From Paenibacillus alkaliterrae (GTDB lineage Bacteria > Bacillota > Bacilli > Paenibacillales > Paenibacillaceae), in the NCBI RefSeq assembly GCF_021532375.1, contig NZ_JAKGAP010000007.1, positions 62,001 to 126,000 on the forward strand: a stretch of 64,000 nucleotides of DNA. Direction: 5' to 3'. Within the stretch, counting starts at the first letter, position 1, and the number at the start of each line of letters is the position of its first letter. The notes beneath the pieces are model-generated. The model was not told where the DNA came from and searched no databases. It saw nothing but the letters and a program-made list of their open reading frames with translations. Of this stretch, positions 50,904-60,062 are shown in pieces. A program made the translations under genes and the position numbers.

Positions 50904-52007
50904 ATGGATATTTTAAACGATGAATATTATATGCGATTAGCATTGGAAATAGCCGCTAAAGCCGCCGGACAGACAGGTATAAATCCCGTAGTCGGTTGCG
51001 TTGTTGTAAAGGAAGGCCGGATTATTGGCATCGGTACACATCTGAAGCGCGGAACGGGGCATGCCGAAGTGCACGCGCTTCAAATGGCTGGAGATGAAGC
51101 GGAAGGCGCAACGGTGTATGTCACTTTAGAGCCTTGCAGCCATTACGGCAAAACACCTCCTTGCTGCGAACGGATCATTGCCGCAAAAGCAGCTAGAGTA
51201 GTCGTGGCAGCGGGCGATCCGAATCCGCAGGTATCCGGAAAAGGTATCTCGAGGCTGCGCGAAGAGGGAATTGACGTAGCCGTTGGTGTACTTGAGCAGG
51301 ATTCTCAACAAATGAACGAAAAGTTTAATAAATATATTACGACCAAAATGCCCTTCGTTACTTTAAAAACGGCAAGCACGCTGGATGGCAAAATAGCATC
51401 CCATACCGGCGACAGCCGCTGGGTCACAGGGGCTGTGGCCCGTGAACAGGTGCATACACTTCGTCATCAGCATGAGGCTATCATGGTCGGAATCGGCACG
51501 GTTCTGGCTGATGATCCTCTGTTGAACACTCGTGCCTCAGTGCCGGCGATCAATCCCGTTCGAATTATTGTGGATTCCACTCTTCGACTGCCTTTGAGCG
51601 CGAGGGTAGTAACGGATCGGTCCATTCGAACGATCGTACTAGCTTCGGGCCATGCAGCAGTCGATAAGCGTAAATCGTTAGAAGCTGCCGGCGTTGAGGT
51701 AATGGAATGCGGAAACGAAGCGAAGGTAGACTTAGAGATAGCGATGCAGAAGCTTGGCGAGCTTGAGATCGGGTCGATTTTGCTCGAGGGCGGCGGTTTG
51801 TTAAATGGCGCAATGCTCGAAGCAGGGTTAATCGATAAAATCATGCTCTACTTCGCCGCCAAAATAATCGGCGGGGAACAGGCGCCTGGAACCTTTAGCT
51901 TCAACGGATTCGAGAAAATGGCAGATGCCATTGAGCTGGAGCAAGTAAAGGTTGAAATGGCCGGCGAAGACATTTGCGTTACCGGTTACCCGGTTTACAA
52001 AAAGTAA
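50904..52007 (+). CDS. ribD: Bifunctional riboflavin deaminase/reductase RibD
   Basis: Second and third steps of riboflavin synthesis: deamination, then NADPH reduction of the side chain. The 367-residue protein has the zinc deaminase domain (HAEVHALQMAG, about 53-63, and EPCSHYGKTPPCCERI, about 77-92) and the reductase domain from about 148 (FVTLKTASTLDGKIAS; DSRWVTG; ILLEGGGLLNGAML). ATG at 50904, eight bases after the riboswitch terminator stem. First gene of the rib operon. Confidence 0.96.
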   Translation: MDILNDEYYMRLALEIAAKAAGQTGINPVVGCVVVKEGRIIGIGTHLKRGTGHAEVHALQMAGDEAEGATVYVTLEPCSHYGKTPPCCERIIAAKAARVVVAAGDPNPQVSGKGISRLREEGIDVAVGVLEQDSQQMNEKFNKYITTKMPFVTLKTASTLDGKIASHTGDSRWVTGAVAREQVHTLRHQHEAIMVGIGTVLADDPLLNTRASVPAINPVRIIVDSTLRLPLSARVVTDRSIRTIVLASGHAAVDKRKSLEAAGVEVMECGNEAKVDLEIAMQKLGELEIGSILLEGGGLLNGAMLEAGLIDKIMLYFAAKIIGGEQAPGTFSFNGFEKMADAIELEQVKVEMAGEDICVTGYPVYKK

Positions 52008-52069
52008 GCCAGATTAGTAAAAATGTTACGAAGTGAGTTTGCTTACGCATGCTCTTTAGGAGGACGTCC

Positions 52070-52729
52070 ATGTTTACCGGATTAGTTGAAGAAATGGGAC
52101 AGATGAAAGGGATAACGAAAGTGGGGGAGGCTATGCGTTTAGTTATCGGAGCAACCCGTGTTACTGAGGGGGTCATGCTGGGGGACAGCATTTCGGTAAA
52201 CGGTGTTTGCTTGACGGTAACGGCATTTGATCGTTCCTCGTTCTCGGCGGACGTCATGCCGGAAACGTATCGCAAATCAAGCCTTCACCGGCTTCGGCCT
52301 GGCGAACGTGTTAATCTCGAGCGGGCAATGCAGGCGGGAGCGCGTTTCGGAGGTCATATCGTGCAGGGACATAGCGATGGCATCGGACAAATATCGACCC
52401 GCAAAACGGATGCAAATGCAGTCGTGTTTAATATCCAGCTTGATGATCCGGGATTGCTGCGATATGTCATCCCGAAGGGTTCCATCACAATAGACGGAAT
52501 TAGTCTGACTGTTGTTGACACCTCAACCAACAGCTTCACGGTGTCCATAATCCCGCACACGCTAAGCGAAACGGCTCTTCAGCACAAGCATGCGGGAGAC
52601 ACAGTCAATATCGAATGCGACGTGATCGGCAAATACGTCGACCACCTTCTCCATTTCAAGCAATCCGAAGCAGCTGGATCCAAGTCCAAGCTTACAACAT
52701 CATTCTTAATGGAAAATGGATTCTTATAA
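52070..52729 (+). CDS. ribE: Riboflavin synthase alpha chain
   Basis: Dismutates 6,7-dimethyl-8-ribityllumazine to riboflavin. The 219-residue protein has two lumazine-binding repeats, starting MFTGLVEEMGQM and near residue 99 (GGHIVQGHSDGIGQI); DSISVNGVCLTVT and GSITIDGISLTVVD are the matching motifs of each half. AGGAGGACG before ATG 52070 rules against the earlier in-frame start at 52049. Followed by the 373-base gap with composite repeat copy 2. Confidence 0.95.
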   Translation: MFTGLVEEMGQMKGITKVGEAMRLVIGATRVTEGVMLGDSISVNGVCLTVTAFDRSSFSADVMPETYRKSSLHRLRPGERVNLERAMQAGARFGGHIVQGHSDGIGQISTRKTDANAVVFNIQLDDPGLLRYVIPKGSITIDGISLTVVDTSTNSFTVSIIPHTLSETALQHKHAGDTVNIECDVIGKYVDHLLHFKQSEAAGSKSKLTTSFLMENGFL

Positions 52730-52760
52730 TCGATCCTCCGTACAAATTTTCACCAACAGT

Positions 52761-53078
52761 AAGCGTGTCCCGCAGGGACGAAAGCGAGCACTACTTAAAC
52801 GCATCACAAAACCGTCTCTGTTCCGCCAACGTTACTCAGGAACAGGTGGCACAGGCGCGTAAAAGAGGAAGCGTGTCCCTCAGGGACGAAAGCGAGCACT
52901 ACCCAAATGCATCACACAACCTCCTCTGCTGCTCTTACGTTAGTCCAATTGCGGGTGTCCAGAGGGTGCAACCCTTGGGGCCCTCCCTTGGAAGGGAGGG
53001 TTTGGGAGGGTTCGAAAGCCTTTGAAGGTTTGGATGAAGCCTTTGAAGGTTTGGTAGTAGAAGCCTTTGAAGGTTTGG
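52761..53078 (+). repeat. Composite intergenic repeat, copy 2, inside the rib operon
   Basis: Same modules as 33225-33523: hairpin units A3 (52761-52786) and A4 (52869-52894), element B (52943-53033) and three C units (53017-53033, 53038-53054, 53062-53078). A3 and A4 share a similar flank (GAGCACTAC and a related GCATCACA segment). Copy 2 has one more C unit than copy 1. It fills most of the ribE-ribBA gap (52730-53102); no convincing gene lies there. The operon remains in one direction, so the repeat is probably transcribed. Confidence 0.88.
52943..53033 (+). repeat. 91-bp element B, second copy
   Basis: Identical to 33411-33501 over all 91 bases, same orientation. Ends about 70 bases before the ribBA start. 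Confidence 0.95.
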
Positions 53079-53102
53079 TTGTCACTAAGGAGGGAATTTT
53101 AT

Positions 53103-54338
53103 ATGGAACAAACAGACCAGATAACATTTGATCGTATTGAAGAGGCGCTAAATGATCTTAAGCTGGGAAAGCCGATTATCGTCGTAGACGACGAAGATCG
53201 TGAGAATGAGGGCGATCTCATCGCATTAGCTGACAAAACCACGCCCGAGATTATTAATTTTATGATTACGGAAGCGCGAGGACTGGTATGTGTACCGATT
53301 ACACAAGAGCGTGCGGAAGAGCTGGATTTACCTCCCATGGTCTCTCATAATACCGACTATCATGGTACGGCTTTCACCGTTTCTGTCGATTATATCCGGA
53401 CAACGACTGGAATCTCGGCGCATGAACGGTCGGAGACGGTGAAGGCGCTCATCGACCCGATGACGAAGGCGGCGGATTTCAGGAGACCGGGGCATATTTT
53501 TCCGCTCATAGCGAAACCGGGCGGCGTGCTTCGACGCGCTGGGCATACAGAGGCAGCGATCGATCTGGCCGTTATGTGCGGCTCATCGCCTGCAGCCGCC
53601 ATTTGCGAAATCATTAATGAAGATGGAACGATGGCGCGTCTGCCGGACCTAATCGTTTTTAAAAAAAAGCATGATTTAAAGCTGATCACGATCCAAGAGT
53701 TGATTCACTACCGCAATGAAAAAGAAAAGCTAGTTGAACGCGCAGTGGATGTGAAGCTGCCTACCGATTTCGGTACGTACCGGGCAATTGCCTATACGAA
53801 TATCGTCGACAATAAAGAGCATGTGGCCCTTGTCAAAGGCGATATCGATCCAGAGGGCATTTCATTGGTGCGTGTGCATTCGGAATGCTTGACGGGAGAC
53901 GTTTTCCATTCTCACCGTTGCGATTGCGGTCCGCAGCTGGAAGCGGCTCTTAAACAGATTGACGAGGCGGGCAGCGGCGTTCTTCTCTATATGAGGCAAG
54001 AAGGCAGGGGCATCGGTCTTATTAACAAATTAAAGGCTTACGCGCTGCAAGAGCAAGGTCTTGATACCGTCGATGCAAATTTAAAGCTTGGCTTTCCGGC
54101 CGATTTGCGAGATTATGGTATTGGCGCGCAGATTTTGAAGGATCTTGGCATTCGAAAAATGCGTTTGCTAACAAACAATCCTCGTAAAATTAAAGGTCTA
54201 GAAGGTTACGGGCTGGAGGTTGTCGAACGCGTACCGATTCAAATGGATGCGAATGAAGACAATAACGGCTATTTACGTACAAAAAAGTCGAAGCTGGGGC
54301 ATTTGCTTCGGTTCGAGGAACAGGATTACAACATTTGA
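53103..54338 (+). CDS. ribBA: Bifunctional 3,4-DHBP synthase/GTP cyclohydrolase II RibBA
   Basis: Makes both precursors of riboflavin. The 411-residue protein has the DHBP synthase half (about 1-205; [44 protein letters not shown]) and the GTP cyclohydrolase II half (about 206-405; [11 protein letters not shown] and HRCDCGPQL, giving the three zinc cysteines; [23 protein letters not shown]). AAGGAGGG selects ATG 53103 over the frame start at 53067, which lies in repeat sequence. ribH follows after 22 bases. Confidence 0.97.
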   Translation: MEQTDQITFDRIEEALNDLKLGKPIIVVDDEDRENEGDLIALADKTTPEIINFMITEARGLVCVPITQERAEELDLPPMVSHNTDYHGTAFTVSVDYIRTTTGISAHERSETVKALIDPMTKAADFRRPGHIFPLIAKPGGVLRRAGHTEAAIDLAVMCGSSPAAAICEIINEDGTMARLPDLIVFKKKHDLKLITIQELIHYRNEKEKLVERAVDVKLPTDFGTYRAIAYTNIVDNKEHVALVKGDIDPEGISLVRVHSECLTGDVFHSHRCDCGPQLEAALKQIDEAGSGVLLYMRQEGRGIGLINKLKAYALQEQGLDTVDANLKLGFPADLRDYGIGAQILKDLGIRKMRLLTNNPRKIKGLEGYGLEVVERVPIQMDANEDNNGYLRTKKSKLGHLLRFEEQDYNI

Positions 54339-54360
54339 AAAACGAAAGGATGATTATAAA

Positions 54361-54831
54361 ATGGTACGCGTTTTTGAGGGACATTTAGTATCGGAAGGTT
54401 TAAAATATGGAGTAGTCGTAGGACGGTTTAACGAATTTATTTCGAGCAAGCTGCTTGGAGGTGCGCTTGATGCTTTTAAGCGCCATGGTGCACAGGAGGA
54501 AGACGTAGACGTAGCTTGGGTACCAGGCGCATTTGAAATTCCGTTGATTGCGCAAAAAATGGCGGAAAGCGGTAAATATGATGCCGTTATTACTTTAGGG
54601 GCTGTAATACGTGGATCAACACCACATTTTGATTATGTTTGCAACGAAGCTGCAAAAGGAGTAGCGGCAATCGCATTGAAAACGGGGGTTCCAACGATTT
54701 TTGGCGTTTTGACTGTAGATTCCATTGAGCAAGCGATAGAGCGCGCAGGCACGAAAGCAGGGAACAAAGGATACGAAGCGGCGGCAAGCGCAATTGAAAT
54801 GGCGAATTTGACCAAGCAATTGCAGGCTTAA
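54361..54831 (+). CDS. ribH: 6,7-dimethyl-8-ribityllumazine synthase
   Basis: Penultimate riboflavin step, a 156-residue subunit that forms icosahedral shells. [21 protein letters not shown] (family motif in parts), [30 protein letters not shown] with the catalytic histidine, and [14 protein letters not shown] are present. GAAAGGATG before ATG 54361 fits better than the frame start at 54220 inside ribBA. Last gene of the rib operon as far as seen; ribT is absent. Confidence 0.96.
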   Translation: MVRVFEGHLVSEGLKYGVVVGRFNEFISSKLLGGALDAFKRHGAQEEDVDVAWVPGAFEIPLIAQKMAESGKYDAVITLGAVIRGSTPHFDYVCNEAAKGVAAIALKTGVPTIFGVLTVDSIEQAIERAGTKAGNKGYEAAASAIEMANLTKQLQA

Positions 54832-54866
54832 GCTGCTGAGCAAAGGCTAGGCGGGAGGAAACAGAT

Positions 54867-55646
54867 GTGTCGGTGCTTTATAAGCTGGATTCCTTTGAGG
54901 GACCGCTGGATCTATTGCTGCACTTAATCGACAAGGCTGAGATCGATATCCATGAAGTATCAATCAGCGAGATAACCATACAATACATGGAATATTTGGA
55001 TGCAATGAAGGAGCTTGAGCTCGAGGTGACGAGTGAGTTTCTAGTCATGGCAGCTACCCTCTTGGCGATCAAGAGCAAGCAGCTTCTTCCGAAGCCTCCC
55101 GTGTTTGAGGAGGATTACGAGGATTGGCCGGATGACGGCTTAGATCCGCGTGATGAGCTGATCCAGAAGCTCGTAGAGTACCGTAAATTCAAACAAATCG
55201 CCGAGCAACTGCGCGAGAAGGAATTCGAACGCAGCCTTGTTTATTCTAGAGAGCCGGAAGATATGACTCCTTATATGAAGGAGGAGAAGGTGAATCCGGT
55301 TGAAGGCCTGCATGTATCGGATTTAATTTTGGCTTTCCAGAAGGCTCTCCGCCGTGCAGCTAGGCGAAATGTCGTCGCCACGGTTCAGCGTGATGAAATA
55401 TCGGTAAAGGACCGTATCCGCGATATTATGGACATACTGAAGCAGTTTGAAACGGTACGCTTTTCGAAGCTGGTTCGTGAAAACATGGACAGGCATGAGG
55501 TCGTCGTAACCTTCCTGGCGATACTTGAGCTTATGAAGATGAAGCATATACGCTGTTACCAGCATCAGCTGTTTGAGGATATCGTTATTCATTGGAGAGG
55601 AGAATCTTCGGAAAGTGGATTATCCGAAATTGAAGACAATTATTGA
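54867..55646 (+). CDS. scpA: Segregation and condensation protein A
   Basis: Kleisin subunit of the SMC condensin complex, 259 residues. LDSFEGPLDLLLHLIDKAEIDI (family motif, in parts), FLVMAATLLAIKSKQLLP and a C-terminal winged-helix region (VVVTFLAILELMKMKHI) are diagnostic; the middle (about 90-180) is charged and helical. GTG start at 54867 after GGGAGGAA. Overlaps scpB, its partner, by 32 bases. Confidence 0.95.
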   Translation: MSVLYKLDSFEGPLDLLLHLIDKAEIDIHEVSISEITIQYMEYLDAMKELELEVTSEFLVMAATLLAIKSKQLLPKPPVFEEDYEDWPDDGLDPRDELIQKLVEYRKFKQIAEQLREKEFERSLVYSREPEDMTPYMKEEKVNPVEGLHVSDLILAFQKALRRAARRNVVATVQRDEISVKDRIRDIMDILKQFETVRFSKLVRENMDRHEVVVTFLAILELMKMKHIRCYQHQLFEDIVIHWRGESSESGLSEIEDNY

Positions 55647-56217
55647 GGGCTTGCTTTTTATGGCTGGTGATGAAGGCTTGACGAAGAGACAGCTTGCAGA
55701 TATTTTGGAGATGGATCCAGAGCTGGCATCCGATTTGGTTTACGATCTTCAGCGAGATTTGGAGCGTGAAGGCAGAGGCGTGCAAATTGCCGAGGTAGCA
55801 GCCTCATACCGTCTCACGACCCATCCGGAGCATGCACCTTATTTTGAGCGAATGGCCTATTCGCCTACCCGTTCACAGCTTTCGCAGGCAGCGCTGGAAA
55901 CCTTGTCTATTGTTGCCTACCGGCAGCCGATTACTAGAGTCGCTATAGAAGAAATTCGTGGCGTCAAGAGCGATCGAGCGATTGCCTCTCTCGTCTCTAA
56001 GGATTTAATCGAAGAGGTAGGCCGGGCGGAGGCAATAGGTCGTCCGATCTTGTACGGAACAACGAAATCATTTTTGGATTATTTTGGGCTGCCGTCCATA
56101 AAAGAGCTTCCCGAGCCAGGAAATGTCGATATAGACGATGCGCTTGAGGAACAAACTCAGCTGCTTTTCGAGCGTCTGGATGGACGTCAGATGACATTTG
56201 AAGAAATTAAAGAATGA
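55615..56217 (+). CDS. scpB: Segregation and condensation protein B
   Basis: Second non-SMC condensin subunit, 200 residues, two winged-helix domains. LKTIIEGLLFMAGDEGLTKRQLADILE is at the start, then LSQAALETLSIVAYRQPITRVAIEEIRGVKSD and IGRPILYGTTKSFLDYFGL. GTG 55615 lies inside the end of scpA; the frame is open from 55573. GAGAGGAG is 12 bases before the GTG, so the exact start is a little uncertain. Confidence 0.95.
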   Translation: MDYPKLKTIIEGLLFMAGDEGLTKRQLADILEMDPELASDLVYDLQRDLEREGRGVQIAEVAASYRLTTHPEHAPYFERMAYSPTRSQLSQAALETLSIVAYRQPITRVAIEEIRGVKSDRAIASLVSKDLIEEVGRAEAIGRPILYGTTKSFLDYFGLPSIKELPEPGNVDIDDALEEQTQLLFERLDGRQMTFEEIKE

Positions 56218-56275
56218 GATTTGACCGCCGGGTCATACTATATTCAACCCATATTAGGGAAACGGAGGAAGCATC

Positions 56276-56968
56276 ATGATGCTCGGTTACCCTTACGGTT
56301 GGATAACGGCGGCCGGTCTCTTTTTTTTGCTCATTTTCGCTCTAGTCTTGTCTTCTCCAGTTGTCATAAAAGGACATTTGCGACGGGTTGGAATCAATGA
56401 CGACGCGGAATTGAATGTAAGAGCTTTATTCGGCCTTATCCGATACCGCTATAAAATACCGATAATCCAATTTACGGGTTCGTCGGTAGAGATTAAGGAG
56501 CAGGTGTCATCGTCGAGCGCTGGCATTAATACATGGAAGCAATTTAACGATGATATTGACGCTGAAAAGGTTGTAAATGCGATTGATAAGATGAAGACTA
56601 TTTTGCAAATGACCCGAAACCTTACCGGCTGGGTGAGACGAACGTTGACGAAGGTTAGGCTTGACGAATGGAAATGGTCTACCTCGGTTGGAACAGGGGA
56701 TGCGATGTGGACGGCTATGGCCACGGGATTCGTATGGTCCGTGCAAACATCTGTTCTGGGTATCCTTTCTCAAATGGTGAAGCTTCATGCTGAACCTAAA
56801 ATGAATGTGCAGCCGATTTATCAGCAGCCTGCTTTTACAACTGAAATATCATGCATAGCCCAAATCCGCTTCGGTTATGCTATTCTTGCCGGACTGCAGT
56901 TATTAGTTCGCATAAAGAAAGTGAAAGGAGGCGTCAAAGCATGGCAGAACATCCTATCCAAGGCTTAA
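56276..56968 (+). CDS. DUF2953 family protein (YtfI type)
   Basis: A 230-residue protein with an N-terminal membrane helix (about 8-27), the segment LNVRALFGLIRYRYKIPII common to DUF2953, a helical middle and a C-terminal IRFGYAILAGLQLLVRIKKVKGG. The partner gene ytfJ overlaps it by 28 bases; in B. subtilis ytfI and ytfJ are also adjacent. CGGAGGAAG precedes ATG 56276. Probably sporulation-related through ytfJ, but without a known function. Confidence 0.85.
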   Translation: MMLGYPYGWITAAGLFFLLIFALVLSSPVVIKGHLRRVGINDDAELNVRALFGLIRYRYKIPIIQFTGSSVEIKEQVSSSSAGINTWKQFNDDIDAEKVVNAIDKMKTILQMTRNLTGWVRRTLTKVRLDEWKWSTSVGTGDAMWTAMATGFVWSVQTSVLGILSQMVKLHAEPKMNVQPIYQQPAFTTEISCIAQIRFGYAILAGLQLLVRIKKVKGGVKAWQNILSKA

Positions 56969-57426
56969 TGCAAACCGCAATGGAAAACATCAAGGAAATG
57001 GTTGATGTTAATACGATCGTGGGTGACCCCGTCCAAACGCCTGACGGCAGTATTATTATGCCTATTTCGAAAGTCGGCTTCGGATTTGTTGCAGGGGGCA
57101 GCGATATTCGGTTAGATGATGCCGATCACAAAAATGCTACACAGTCAGATGCCCATCATGCTTCGGTATCCATGCCATTTGGCGGAGGAAGCGGCGGCGG
57201 TGTATCAATTACCCCAATCGCATTTCTTGTCGTCGGAACACATGGCGTGAAAATTGTGCCGTTAGATAGTCAAACCCATCTGATCGAGCGAGTTATCGAT
57301 TCAGCCCCGCATGTTTTCGATAAACTGCAGTCGATGATGAAGAAGTCGACTACCGCATCACCGTATGCGGACCCGACACAAACGGTAATAGCAGAAAACG
57401 TCATTTCAACAGATCATCTTTTATGA
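56941..57426 (+). CDS. ytfJ: GerW family sporulation protein YtfJ
   Basis: A 161-residue protein with HPIQGLMQTAMENIKEMVDVNTIVG (family start, in parts), IIMPISKVGFGFVAGGSDI, the glycine-rich SMPFGGGSGGGVSITPIAFLVV and a variable tail. YtfJ is made in the forespore, and its loss affects spore germination in Bacillus. AAAGGAGG before ATG 56941 supports this start rather than 56851. A clear terminator follows. Confidence 0.92.
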   Translation: MAEHPIQGLMQTAMENIKEMVDVNTIVGDPVQTPDGSIIMPISKVGFGFVAGGSDIRLDDADHKNATQSDAHHASVSMPFGGGSGGGVSITPIAFLVVGTHGVKIVPLDSQTHLIERVIDSAPHVFDKLQSMMKKSTTASPYADPTQTVIAENVISTDHLL

Positions 57427-57429
57427 CAT

Positions 57430-57452
57430 AACTGCCCGAGAGGGCAGTTTTT
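57430..57452 (+). terminator. Terminator after ytfJ
   Basis: Perfect 8-bp stem AACTGCCC/GGGCAGTT with a GAGA tetraloop, then TTTTTC and a further T run. Confidence 0.92.
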
Positions 57453-57559
57453 CATTTTTTGTTAGCTGCTTTTCGTCTAGAGCAAAGTGTACAGGCATAT
57501 ACTAAGTCAGGAAAACAGAAGCTTGAACAACTAACGCTGTGAGAGGGGCAAGTTAAACG

Positions 57560-58750
57560 ATGTTTTTTGAGAAGTTTAAACGGATTACAGCATTAGGGTT
57601 AATGTTTGCCTTGATGTATGGGACAAGCAGCATATCCTACGCTAGCGCGACTCCTAACTCGGTGAGTACTCATGCGAGAGCATCGGCGCTAATGGATGTC
57701 GAATCCGGCAGGCTTTTGTATAGCAGTAACGGTGATACTTCGATGAGAATAGCGAGCTTGACGAAAATTATGACGGCTATCGTAGCGATTGAGCACGGTA
57801 AACTGACCGATATGGTAAAAACAAGCAAGCGCGCGGTCGGGAAAGAAGGCTCATCGATTTATCTTCAGCTTGGAGAGAAAATGAGTTTATCCAACATGCT
57901 TTACGGTCTAATGCTTAGATCTGGAAATGATGCGGCTACAGCTATAGCAGAGCATGTTGGCGGAACTGAGGAGGGCTTCGTTCATCTCATGAATGAGAAG
58001 GCTGTATTTCTTGGACTGAAGCAAACGCAATTTAAAAATCCTCACGGTCTCGATGAAGACGGTCATTATTCTTCTGCAAATGATTTGGCTAAGCTAACGG
58101 CATATGCATTAAAAAATGATGTATTTGCCGAAATTGTTAGAACGCGTGTCAAGAAGGTACCAAATCCGCATGAGAAATGGGAATACAGCTATATCAACAA
58201 AAATAAAATGCTTGCTATGTACGAGGGCGCCGATGGCGTTAAAACCGGTTATACGAAAAAATCTTTACGATGTTTAGTGAGCTCGGCAACTCGAGATGGT
58301 CAACAGCTAGTCGCTGTTACAATTAACGATGGCGACGATTGGGCAGACCATCGCAAGATGCTCGATTGGGGCTTTATGCATTATCCTCTTCATCAGCTGG
58401 CGGATAAAGGTCAGCCTATTGCGGATAGTTCTTATGCGATAGGACAGACATTTAAATACCCGCTTGAAAAGCAAGAAGCAAGCGCGGTTCAATCGAAATT
58501 AGTTCTTTACGAGACAACGACAACACGCTTTGCATTGGGTGAAAGAGGCTCGCTCGAGTGGTATATGAATGGTCTGAAAATTGGTGCGGTACCTGTATAT
58601 GACGCTGGAAGCCGCAGATTGCAGCTGCCGGAAACGTCGCAAAGAGCCATTGAGTCATTAGCGGAGTTCAAGAAAGCTTCAGGGCAAAAAGAACGAAGTG
58701 TTCAAAGTCAATCCATTATTAAAGTAATGGATGCCTTATTGGTTCATTAG
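57560..58750 (+). CDS. dacB: D-alanyl-D-alanine carboxypeptidase DacB
   Basis: S11 carboxypeptidase, 396 residues, the mother-cell enzyme that trims cortex peptidoglycan in B. subtilis. Signal peptide about 1-28, SxxK in RIASLTKIM (Ser 66), SGND near 117 and GVKTGYT near 231. dacB followed by spmA and spmB is the conserved spore-core dehydration operon, which separates it from dacF. GAGGGGC precedes ATG 57560. A CATATACT-like -10 (57495-57502) suggests sigma E, but the -35 is poor. Confidence 0.92.
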   Translation: MFFEKFKRITALGLMFALMYGTSSISYASATPNSVSTHARASALMDVESGRLLYSSNGDTSMRIASLTKIMTAIVAIEHGKLTDMVKTSKRAVGKEGSSIYLQLGEKMSLSNMLYGLMLRSGNDAATAIAEHVGGTEEGFVHLMNEKAVFLGLKQTQFKNPHGLDEDGHYSSANDLAKLTAYALKNDVFAEIVRTRVKKVPNPHEKWEYSYINKNKMLAMYEGADGVKTGYTKKSLRCLVSSATRDGQQLVAVTINDGDDWADHRKMLDWGFMHYPLHQLADKGQPIADSSYAIGQTFKYPLEKQEASAVQSKLVLYETTTTRFALGERGSLEWYMNGLKIGAVPVYDAGSRRLQLPETSQRAIESLAEFKKASGQKERSVQSQSIIKVMDALLVH

Positions 58751-58822
58751 TGTTTTGAAAACGCGGGAGACGTTTTCTAAACACTTAAGAATGCTTAGCT
58801 GTACAAGGGGGAGGCTGCCTAT

Positions 58823-59479
58823 ATGGTTAATTGGATTTGGTTATTTTTTATTGTAGCTAGTGTAGTCGTTGCTGCTGTAAATGGGAAAATGGATGCGGTG
58901 ACGCAAGCTGCCTTCGAGGGGGCGAAATCTGGCGTCACCGTCAGTTTTGGACTAATTAGTATTATGGTATTCTGGCTTGGCATGATGCGAATAGCGGAAG
59001 ATGCCGGCCTACTGCAAAAGCTGGCGCGGATGCTGGGTCCTATTGTCAGAATGCTGTTTCCTGACGTACCGCGCAATCATCCGGCGATCGGATACATTAT
59101 GAGCAATTTGAGCGCAAATTTATTTGGTCTTGGTAACGCGGCCACTCCAATGGGAATCAAGGCGATGCAGGAGCTGCAGAAGCTTAATCCTGATGCCTCT
59201 ACCGCAACGCCAGCTATGTGTACTTTACTCGCACTTAACACATCCAGCATTACCATCATTCCAACTACGCTCATCGCGATTCGAATGAATTACGGCTCAG
59301 CTAATCCAGCTGAAATAATTGGCACAACGCTAGCGGCTACATTTGTTGCAACGTCTGCTGCGATTCTTGCTGACCGCTGGTATAGAAGGAAATCGCCGCC
59401 CCCGCCAATTGTACCCAAGCAGGCAGCTCAAAACAAAAAAGTTAAACCTTCAAATGCCGGAGGTGAGCCGGTTGTATAA
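58823..59479 (+). CDS. spmA: Spore maturation protein A
   Basis: Membrane protein of 218 residues with the nucleoside-recognition (Gate) domain: GAKSGVTVSFGLISIMVFWLGMMRIAED in the first half and LFGLGNAATPMGIKAMQELQ with ALLALNTSSITIIPTT-like sequence after. A basic, proline-rich tail follows residue 185. SpmA and SpmB help the spore core lose water. AGGGGGAGG precedes ATG 58823. Overlaps spmB. Confidence 0.94.
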   Translation: MVNWIWLFFIVASVVVAAVNGKMDAVTQAAFEGAKSGVTVSFGLISIMVFWLGMMRIAEDAGLLQKLARMLGPIVRMLFPDVPRNHPAIGYIMSNLSANLFGLGNAATPMGIKAMQELQKLNPDASTATPAMCTLLALNTSSITIIPTTLIAIRMNYGSANPAEIIGTTLAATFVATSAAILADRWYRRKSPPPPIVPKQAAQNKKVKPSNAGGEPVV

Positions 59480-60008
59480 CTTCTTTACAAATATGTCCGC
59501 ATGGATGATTCCTGCCATTATCGTATTTATTCCGCTTTATGCTGCGTTTAGGCGCAAGGTGCCTGTATATGAAACATTTGTCGAAGGGGCCAAAGACGGA
59601 TTTGGAACGGCGATTAATATCATCCCTCATTTGGTAGGCATGATGGTAGCCATAAGCATGTTTAGGGCTTCCGGAGCTTTAGAGCTCATGCTGTCTGCTG
59701 TTCGTCCGTTATTTGATTGGATGGGCATTCCAAGCGAAGTGCTGCCATTAGGAATTCTCAGACCGCTGACGGGCGCCGGTTCATTGGCGTTCACGACTGA
59801 TTTGATTCAAAACTTTGGTCCAGACTCCATGATCGGAAGAATCGCTTCTACGATTCAGGGCAGCACGGACACGACGCTTTATGTGCTCACGGTCTATTTC
59901 GGAGCGATCGGCATTCGTCGTACTCGTTATGCGCTTAAGGTTGGATTATTTTCGGATATTGTCGGTTTCTTTGCAGCTATTTTTATTTGCTTATACATAT
60001 TCGGCTAG
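59472..60008 (+). CDS. spmB: Spore maturation protein B
   Basis: A 178-residue membrane protein: WMIPAIIVFIPLYAAFRRKVPVYETFVEGAK (in parts), MVAISMFRASGALELML and the C-terminal STDTTLYVLTVYFGAIGIRRTRYAL are typical SpmB. The open frame is longer at the 5' end, but TTG 59472, just after GGAGGTGAG, gives the same length as B. subtilis SpmB and overlaps spmA by eight bases. ATG 59493 is an alternative. Confidence 0.93.
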   Translation: MYNFFTNMSAWMIPAIIVFIPLYAAFRRKVPVYETFVEGAKDGFGTAINIIPHLVGMMVAISMFRASGALELMLSAVRPLFDWMGIPSEVLPLGILRPLTGAGSLAFTTDLIQNFGPDSMIGRIASTIQGSTDTTLYVLTVYFGAIGIRRTRYALKVGLFSDIVGFFAAIFICLYIFG

Positions 60009-60062
60009 TGAAGCTTGTACTTTGTTCTCCATATGGTTATGATGGAGAATGAGGTGAAATAA

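Noticed and set aside
52615..53025. 136-residue plus-strand frame running from ribE into repeat copy 2
   Set aside because: It overlaps ribE in another frame and is continued only by repeat sequence; no start signal.
54220..54360. Longer N-terminus for RibH
   Set aside because: Lies inside ribBA in another frame; family length begins at ATG 54361, which has a ribosome site.
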